Part shown: piece after piece, positions 32,373 through 36,438 of the stretch
Position numbering within the stretch: position 1 is the first letter of the stretch
Layout: every line of letters begins with the position of its first letter
From: Flavobacteriales bacterium
GTDB lineage: Bacteria; Bacteroidota; Bacteroidia; Flavobacteriales_F; PHOS-HE28
DNA: 36,438 nt
Assembly (NCBI GenBank): GCA_016788485.1
Contig: JAEUSV010000005.1
Coordinates: 1 to 36,438 of the forward strand
Direction: 5' to 3'
Position numbers and translations under genes: made by a program
The notes under the pieces: model-generated
What the model was told of the DNA's origin: nothing
The model's database searches: none
What the model saw: only the letters and a program-made list of their open reading frames with translations

Positions 32373-32441
32373 GCAAGGAGGAATCGCACGGGGTTCGCGG
32401 CAACTTTCCCGTGCCGCGAAGGCCGTGCGAGCATTCCTTGC
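32373..32441. other. Long symmetric hairpin (23 bp in three blocks)
   Basis: Arms of 29 bases: GCAAGGA/TCCTTGC, a 4x4 internal loop, TCGCACGG/CCGTGCGA, a 2x2 GG/GG internal loop, TTCGCGGC/GCCGCGAA, and an 11-base end loop AACTTTCCCGT. All 23 pairs are Watson-Crick. It lies 52-120 bases upstream of the radC start; no T run follows on either strand. Confidence 0.8.
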
Positions 32442-32554
32442 TTGTACCGGAGCGTTGGGTTGAGAGCATTCCGATCGGCGGCCCAACTTTGGCCACACCA
32501 ATGCCCCTAACGATCGAGCATTGGCGGTTCCTGTAGTTCTCTCTCTACAGCGGC

Positions 32555-32585
32555 CCAAGGCCCGGGGGGATGCCCCAGGCCCTGG
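32555..32585 (-). terminator. Hairpin after the 89-aa gene
   Basis: CCA-GGCC-GGGG pairs with CCCC-GGCC-TGG with two single mismatches, 13 bases beyond the stop codon of the 89-aa gene. No clear T run. Confidence 0.5.
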
Positions 32586-32597
32586 TCCTTTCACCGA

Positions 32598-32867
32598 TCA
32601 GGCTTTGCCGGCTTTCTTCCGGCGGCCCTTGCGCGGCTCCGCGGCGGGTTCGGCCACCACGGGCTGCTGTTCGGGTTGCCGTACGTACACCGCGTGGGTG
32701 GCTCCGTAGTTGCTGGCCTCCCGGCGGCTGGCCACGCTGAACTTGAGGTAGTGCTTCCCCTCGTACTCGTAGATGAACGGGGTCGCTTTCTCCATCGCCA
32801 CCACCACATCGATGATGTCGAATTCGGTGTGCTTCTTTCCGTGTCCGATGAACTGCTTCGTTGCCAT
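32598..32867 (-). CDS. Small conserved protein of Bacteroidota mobile elements
   Basis: The 89 residues start MATKQFIGHGKKHTEFDIID, continue VVVAMEKATPFIYEYEGKHY and LKFSVASRREASNYGATHAV, and end in a linker and a very basic tail (RKGRRKKAGKA). I recall the G-x-G-K-x-H-x-x-F/Y-D-I-I-D-V ... F-x-V-A-x-R-R-E pattern from small orphan proteins on phages and plasmids of this phylum; function unknown. The basic tail suggests binding to nucleic acid. It lies downstream of the 891-bp gene-free stretch and is followed by its own hairpin terminator. Confidence 0.8.
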   Translation of the reverse strand: MATKQFIGHGKKHTEFDIIDVVVAMEKATPFIYEYEGKHYLKFSVASRREASNYGATHAVYVRQPEQQPVVAEPAAEPRKGRRKKAGKA

Positions 32868-32960
32868 GGTCTTTGTGGTTTTTGGGTTAGACTGATGAAC
32901 CATGGCAGTACACAGGCAGCGCGGGTTCACCAGCAGCAAGCCACCGTGGAATACCGAGAA

Positions 32961-33016
32961 CGGAGGGCACCCGAGCACGTGGTAGCATCACCACCACGCG
33001 CACAGGTTGCCCTCCG
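32961..33016. other. Nested two-stem structure
   Basis: Outer stem CGGAGGGCA/TGCCCTCCG (9 bp) encloses an inner stem CGTGGT/ACCACG (one bulged base allowed) around AGCATC. It looks like a folded RNA domain or a cruciform site. Confidence 0.5.
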
Positions 33017-33417
33017 CAGGCGCAGGCTATGCCGCGAAAGGGCTTGAGGCAGGTTCACCGGTGGGGGTTCCGTGCTGCGTACTTCGCCGTGGTTCTCGGG
33101 CTGACCCGAACCACAAAGCGGCAACGGGGCATGCGTCGGGCACGAAGCACGCCGAACATCATCGGTGTGGGCGATGGTGCGGCCGCGGGCAGCCGCGAGT
33201 GCGCCACTACCTCACAGCGGGCCACCGCTGGCAACTACGGCCCCACCGCGGTACGGCACCGAACAGCCTGGTGGCCACCGCGGAGCCGGCGCGGCCCCGG
33301 GCCGGCTTGCCTCGGTAATGGACCTGGCCGGCATCCCCTCGGGACTTGGGCCGCGCCGCGTTCGCTGCGGGTGGGTGGGTGGAAGCGAACGCACCTCTTC
33401 GTTGGCCTTCTTCTTTG

Positions 33418-33455
33418 CTCCTTTCTTCTTGGGCCTCAAGCCAAGAAGAAAGGAG
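33418..33455. repeat. Perfect 15-bp-stem hairpin
   Basis: CTCCTTTCTTCTTGG and CCAAGAAGAAAGGAG flank an 8-base loop GCCTCAAG. The A/T-rich purine-pyrimidine arms give T-rich tracts for both directions, so a bidirectional terminator is one reading. Confidence 0.75.
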
Positions 33456-33502
33456 TCGCCTGGGATCAACGGTTGGCCTCCGGCCCTTGATTTTCGCCTC
33501 TT

Positions 33503-33510
33503 TCAAAGTA
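33503..33510 (-). promoter_or_regulatory. Possible -7 box inside the gene-free stretch
   Basis: Minus strand TACTTTGA, the same TA-n-TTTG form as before the HU/SPOR gene. If used, it would transcribe the structured stretch leftward towards the 89-aa gene. Confidence 0.25.
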
Positions 33511-33553
33511 CGGTGCGGCAACTCGCAGGGATTCAATGTGTTAGGCCTTCGCG

Positions 33554-33571
33554 GGGGGCTTCGTAGCCCCC
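33554..33571. other. Short GC-rich hairpin
   Basis: GGGGGCT/AGCCCCC closing a TCGT tetraloop; very stable for its size. Confidence 0.5.
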
Positions 33572-33657
33572 TCAATGCGTCGCAGACCGCGCCGCGCCCT
33601 GTCCCCGGTTGGCAATTGCTGGTCGGGGTTTGGGCGATATATGGTGTCAGCCGCTGG

Positions 33658-33697
33658 GGCGCCTATTGCAATAGGATCCACGGCGCCTATTGGCGCC
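33658..33697. repeat. Direct repeat with palindromes
   Basis: GGCGCCTATTG occurs at 33658-33668 and 33682-33692. The first copy opens the perfect palindrome CCTATTGCAATAGG (33662-33675), the second the hairpin GGCGCC-TATT-GGCGCC (33682-33697). Confidence 0.6.
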
Positions 33698-33711
33698 GGC
33701 CCCTGTATGCC

Positions 33712-33732
33712 GCGGGCCCCTGCAGGGTCCGC
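33712..33732 (-). terminator. Hairpin after the large terminase gene
   Basis: GCGGGCCC/GGGTCCGC (one G-T pair) around CTGCA, 26 bases beyond the terminase stop. It suggests that the terminase transcript ends here. Confidence 0.45.
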
Positions 33733-33758
33733 ATCCGATCACGATGTTGTGCTGCAGC

Positions 33759-35411
33759 TCAGCGTGCCCCGTACACGGAGCCAAGGGGCATTGGCACGTC
33801 CTCCCCGCCGATGTTCAACCTGCCCCACATCAGGGTGTCGCCGGCGTCGCTGAGGTGCGTTGCCTCGGCCTGGTCGCCCTCACGACCTTCCGAGGTCTTG
33901 TCCTTCTCGAACCGGTTCTTCAGCTGACGAGCTGGTGCCAAGCTCATGCTGAGAAGTAGCGGCTCACAGTTGTCGGCATTGAACTCAACCTTCGGCAACC
34001 CTTCCTGGTGCAGCACTTCCTCGGTGGAGCCTAGGAGCTTGGACCAGAACAGGTACTTGTCGTGATGCGCTGGCGCCTGGCCGATGTACACAGGGTTCAC
34101 CTTCCATCCCTTCGAGGTGAGCTCACGTATGATCTCCTCGGAGAAGGTGTACTCACGTGAGGCGTCACCACCAATGGCCGTGTGGTCGTAGAAGAAGTTG
34201 ATGTCGCGTGTGCCGTGCCATTGGTAGTAATCGTGGAACTTATCGACCAGGTGGCGGATCTTCATCGGCGCCTTCACGTACAGGCAGTTGTCCACGCTGT
34301 AGCGGTCGCCGAAGAGCTGACCGATCACACAGCAGTTGAAGCTGAATCCGTAGTCGAAGGCGATGTCGATCGGCAGGGTCTTCACCAGGCGTGCGTCGTG
34401 CCTGCAGTCGCGGTTCTCCAGCTTCTCCCATTGGTCGCGCACCTTCTCGATGTAGTCGATGGCATGGGCTTCGTACGTGTGCTTCTCCTCGTCCAGCTCA
34501 GGATAGAAGCCGCCCTCAACACGGTCGATGGGCTCGTTCAGGATGCTGATGCGGAATTCGTAGTCGCTCAGGCGCTCCTTTTCCTTCCGCAGGTACTCAT
34601 AGCCCAGCACGTGGATGTTGTCCAGTGCTGACCACTCCTTGTAGTACACGGTGCCCTTGCGCAGATGGTTCAGCAGCTCTTCGAAGCGACGAATGCGCAC
34701 ACCATACTCGCGCACCGTGGATTCTGCCAGGCGCTCAGTGCGGATGGCAGTGCGCATCTTCCAGATCTCGAGAGAGGCGGACTTGATGGTCTCGATCACG
34801 CGCTGGTCCATTCGCTCGCGCTTCTCCAGGATCCACCTACCACCTGGCGTGCGAGGTCGGTCGGTGGTGAACACCATCGATCCGTACACGGACAGATGGC
34901 CGAATCGACCATGGTTACCGCGGATCGCGGGAAAGGTCTCCTCCTCCATCATCTTGTACTTCAGGTAGCGTGCTTCGTCCCCGAGGAGGTAATCGAGGTC
35001 CACGCCTGAGCTCGATGTGGGTCTATCCTGGCTGATGAGCTGCACCCCGCTGCCGCACTTCAGGTGGATGGTCGTATCCCACCGGAACGGAGCGCTGATC
35101 GGGATCTCCCATCGCCATGCCTTCGGGGCCCTGCTCCCTACGAAGTAGTGCAGGCCTTCGGTGTACCCGAGACGCTCCAGGCCCTTGCGGATCTTGGGCA
35201 GGAACTGCGTGAGCATCTTGTAGTAGCTGGGGCCGATCATGCCTCCCATGCTGCGGGGCATGGCGAAGGCGTTGTACTCGAGCCGCTCAGCGAGGATGCC
35301 GTCGGTCTTACCGGCGCCACGGCCGGCCACGTGGTACTCCTCCTGGGCTCGCACCAGCATCGCCTCGAGCTGCGGGCCGTTGTAGTGGACGCGCTCAACC
35401 TGGCGTTTCAT
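33759..35411 (-). CDS. Terminase large subunit
   Basis: ATP-driven motor and nuclease that packages phage DNA into the head through the portal. The 550 residues show the ATPase domain at about 1-250: Walker A AGRGAGKT at 29-36, Walker B DYLLGDEARY with Asp145-Glu146, and the motif after it VYGSMVFTTDRP. The RNase H-like nuclease domain follows (about 350-530) with IDIAFDYGFSFN, FFYDHTAIGGDASREYTF and ATHLSDAGDTLMWGRLN carrying the acidic residues. The start overlaps the preceding gene by 17 bases. A hairpin and 891 bases without genes follow, a break not expected before a portal gene. Confidence 0.93.
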   Translation of the reverse strand: MKRQVERVHYNGPQLEAMLVRAQEEYHVAGRGAGKTDGILAERLEYNAFAMPRSMGGMIGPSYYKMLTQFLPKIRKGLERLGYTEGLHYFVGSRAPKAWRWEIPISAPFRWDTTIHLKCGSGVQLISQDRPTSSSGVDLDYLLGDEARYLKYKMMEEETFPAIRGNHGRFGHLSVYGSMVFTTDRPRTPGGRWILEKRERMDQRVIETIKSASLEIWKMRTAIRTERLAESTVREYGVRIRRFEELLNHLRKGTVYYKEWSALDNIHVLGYEYLRKEKERLSDYEFRISILNEPIDRVEGGFYPELDEEKHTYEAHAIDYIEKVRDQWEKLENRDCRHDARLVKTLPIDIAFDYGFSFNCCVIGQLFGDRYSVDNCLYVKAPMKIRHLVDKFHDYYQWHGTRDINFFYDHTAIGGDASREYTFSEEIIRELTSKGWKVNPVYIGQAPAHHDKYLFWSKLLGSTEEVLHQEGLPKVEFNADNCEPLLLSMSLAPARQLKNRFEKDKTSEGREGDQAEATHLSDAGDTLMWGRLNIGGEDVPMPLGSVYGAR

Positions 35412-35994
35412 CGGGGCGGGGGAGTTCTTCGTAGTCGGCTGCAGGCAGCTCCGGGATGTGAACGCCCTTCATGCGCTTCTCGCCAAGCAAGGCGACGAGC
35501 TTCTCCATCAGCTGCGGGTCGTCCTTGGCACCCACCAGGCGCGGGTCGAACACGATCTCGCGCGGCACTGGGTTGTTCAGGGTGGCCGGGTCGAACGGAC
35601 GCTCATGCGCCTTGTCGCCACCGCCGAACTTGTAGAGCACCATGGCCACCTGGGACCAGCCCTTGATGTCGCCAGCCTTCTGGGCTTTCACCATCATCTC
35701 CAGCGCCCAGTCGATCACCATGCCCGAGGTGAACTCCCACGTGCCCGGGTCCCTGTAGCCGAAGAGCGTCTTGGCGGCGTGCAGGTCTCGCCGGCACGTG
35801 CTTTCACTGTAGGCCGCACCGTAGTGGGCCTTCATGTGCTGCAGGGCCACCTTGTCCGAGCGGTACTCGAGTACGAGCTGGTAGGCGAGCTGAGCACGCA
35901 TGAACAGCTCCTTTTGTTTCGGTGGAAGGTCCAGAACGCCGCCGGAGCCCATCCACTGGATGATGGCCTGCAGGTTCTCGTTCGTGTAGATCAT
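35395..35994 (-). CDS. Probable terminase small subunit
   Basis: The 199 residues start MIYTNENLQAIIQWMGSGG, then helices KQKELFMRAQLAYQLVLEY and a helix-turn-helix-like segment (KVALQHMKAHYGAAYSESTC followed by RRDLHAAKTLFG). WEFTSGMVIDWALEMMVKAQ and a disordered C-terminus (IPELPAADYEELPRPDETPG) follow. The DNA-binding N-terminal part plus its place directly before the large terminase, with a 17-base overlap, makes the small subunit (recognition of packaging sites) the best guess. No strong family motif is visible, so this rests on context. Confidence 0.7.
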   Translation of the reverse strand: MIYTNENLQAIIQWMGSGGVLDLPPKQKELFMRAQLAYQLVLEYRSDKVALQHMKAHYGAAYSESTCRRDLHAAKTLFGYRDPGTWEFTSGMVIDWALEMMVKAQKAGDIKGWSQVAMVLYKFGGGDKAHERPFDPATLNNPVPREIVFDPRLVGAKDDPQLMEKLVALLGEKRMKGVHIPELPAADYEELPRPDETPG

Positions 35995-36257
35995 GAGTCG
36001 AGCTTCTTCAGCATTTCCATGGCCATGGCCTGAGCGGGGCTGCTCCCGCGCGTGGCCATGTCCAGGATGGATTCGCGGATGGCTGTTTCTCGGTTCAGGC
36101 GGCCCTTCAGAATGGCACGTGCTCGATCGGATCGTCCGGCACGCAATTCATCCCTGAGCTCCAGAAGCGGCACTTCCAGGATGATAGCCAGCCGTTCGTC
36201 GGTGTACAGCTGAGCGCCCAGGTACTCGTAATCCTCCAGGAGCTTACTGCCGTCCAT
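35991..36257 (-). CDS. 88-aa small helical prophage protein
   Basis: Starts MDGSKLLEDYEYLGAQLYTD and continues ERLAIILEVPLLELRDELRA, a helix-turn-helix-like pattern of the kind seen in small terminase or packaging accessory proteins. It ends TAIRESILDMATRGSSPAQA and MAMEMLKKLDS. It may be a second terminase-associated factor or the true DNA-binding small subunit, with the 199-aa protein in a supporting role. ATGA overlap with the next gene and a 14-base overlap with the PLD-like gene show coupling on both sides. Confidence 0.65.
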   Translation of the reverse strand: MDGSKLLEDYEYLGAQLYTDERLAIILEVPLLELRDELRAGRSDRARAILKGRLNRETAIRESILDMATRGSSPAQAMAMEMLKKLDS

Positions 36258-36438
36258 GCTGGTGGGCGTTGATGGTATCGGTGATCCAGCTCGCGTATCC
36301 ATTGGCCACGTGGGCATGGGTATCCACCACGTAGAGCTCGATGCGCTTGTTGCGCGTGAGGTTCGCTGTGGTGACGACCGTGTAGGACTCGTTCTCGCCG
36401 ATGAGCACGAAGCACTTGGCGTGGATGCCCGTGAACGC
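36244..36438 (-). CDS. Phospholipase D-like domain protein, C-terminal part (cut by window edge)
   Basis: The visible 64 residues begin inside the second half of a PLD-type HKD motif: IHAKCFVLIGENESY (His-x-Lys) followed by TVVTTANLTRNKRIELYVV, where a Gly/Ser-x-x-Asn and a Glu normally sit, then a helix near the C-terminus (ASWITDTINAHQH). The Asp of HxK(x)4D is not obvious, and the usual GS is TT. PLD-like proteins in prophages can be nucleases or virion-associated proteins. The start lies outside the window. Its stop overlaps the start of the 88-aa gene by 14 bases. Confidence 0.6.
   Translation of the reverse strand, partial: AFTGIHAKCFVLIGENESYTVVTTANLTRNKRIELYVVDTHAHVANGYASWITDTINAHQHGRQ

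Larger units (their letters stand above)
32322..32597. other. Structured intergenic region upstream of radC
   Basis: No protein-like frame. Contains the 69-nt hairpin (32373-32441), a small hairpin CTGTAG-8 nt-CTACAG (32531-32550), the palindrome CCGATCGG (32471-32478), a direct repeat GAGCATTCC (twice), and the hairpin after the 89-aa gene (32555-32585). Confidence 0.6.
32868..33758. other. 891-bp gene-free stretch inside the prophage
   Basis: No frame on either strand gives a protein-like sequence; the open frames are low-complexity Arg/Pro/Ala shadows. The stretch holds many inverted repeats: 32961-33016 (nested), 33418-33455 (15-bp stem), 33554-33571, 33662-33697 and 33712-33732. A TACTTTGA box on the minus strand (33503-33510) could start a leftward RNA. 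It separates large terminase from the genes that follow it. Confidence 0.65.
13848..36438. mobile_element. Tailed prophage (left part; right end outside the window)
   Basis: A tyrosine recombinase starts 118 bases after tRNA-Ser, and all following genes are phage-like or unknown: terminase, portal, connector, endolysin, spanin-like, tail proteins and tape measure. The left junction should fall in the 3' part of the tRNA (about 13820-13850). No second copy of the tRNA end is visible up to the right edge, so the element exceeds 22.6 kb. Integrase and the RHH protein read rightward, the morphogenesis genes leftward. No CI-like repressor, replication gene or recognisable major capsid gene is in view; they may lie to the right. 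Confidence 0.9.

Noticed and set aside
33029..33490. 153-aa frame in the gene-free stretch
   Set aside because: The product is Arg/Pro/Gly-rich without secondary structure pattern, and other frames on both strands are equally open.
36107..36415. 102-aa frame at the right end, minus strand
   Set aside because: It is out of frame with the PLD-like and 88-aa genes, both of which are protein-like and coupled.

Overview
The window is a high-GC stretch of a Bacteroidota genome, most likely a Flavobacteriales-type bacterium. The pointers are a SusC-like TonB receptor with an N-terminal carboxypeptidase-regulatory-like domain, a CCDC81-like HU/SPOR protein, and phage proteins of Bacteroidota type. 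Many genes also carry the Bacteroidota -7 promoter box TAnnTTTG (or a close variant) just upstream of the start codon, with almost no Shine-Dalgarno signal. No finer taxonomic call is safe from sequence alone.

Bases 1-13.85 kb are ordinary chromosome. They hold glutamate dehydrogenase (partial), DprA, a TonB-dependent receptor, KdsB, an HU/SPOR envelope protein, a 132-aa protein, a small secreted beta-propeller-like protein, a Bcp peroxiredoxin, HemJ, an acyl-CoA thioesterase, a lipoprotein cytochrome c, two conserved proteins of unknown function behind a family 9 glycosyltransferase, TatD, type I asparaginase and tRNA-Ser(GGA). LPS building (KdsB, GT9), envelope work and housekeeping dominate.

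From the 3' end of tRNA-Ser to the right edge (about 22.6 kb) lies a tailed prophage, cut by the window. A tyrosine recombinase and a small ribbon-helix-helix protein read rightward next to the tRNA. Everything else reads leftward: a PLD-like protein (partial), two small proteins including a probable small terminase, large terminase, an 891-bp gene-free stretch, an 89-aa protein, a JAMM-only RadC-like protein, then a tightly coupled operon. That operon runs 92-aa protein, portal, DUF6712-like connector, two coiled-coil proteins, GH24 endolysin, a probable unimolecular spanin, several tail proteins, the tape measure protein and a small lipoprotein. The last leftward gene, 115 aa, has its own promoter and an unusual leader. 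No major capsid protein is recognisable in the window.

The most interesting signals are non-coding. (1) The leader of the 115-aa gene (16272-16447) has an excellent promoter with a palindrome in its spacer. Its transcript would carry two copies of a 10-nt sequence, one near the 5' end and one on the start codon, with one complementary copy between them, as in a switch with mutually exclusive hairpins. (2) A 69-nt hairpin (32373-32441) upstream of radC has three paired blocks of 7, 8 and 8 bp separated by symmetric internal loops. (3) The 891-bp gene-free stretch between large terminase and the 89-aa gene is full of inverted repeats. These could be regulatory RNAs, operators or a packaging or replication site; the sequence alone does not decide.
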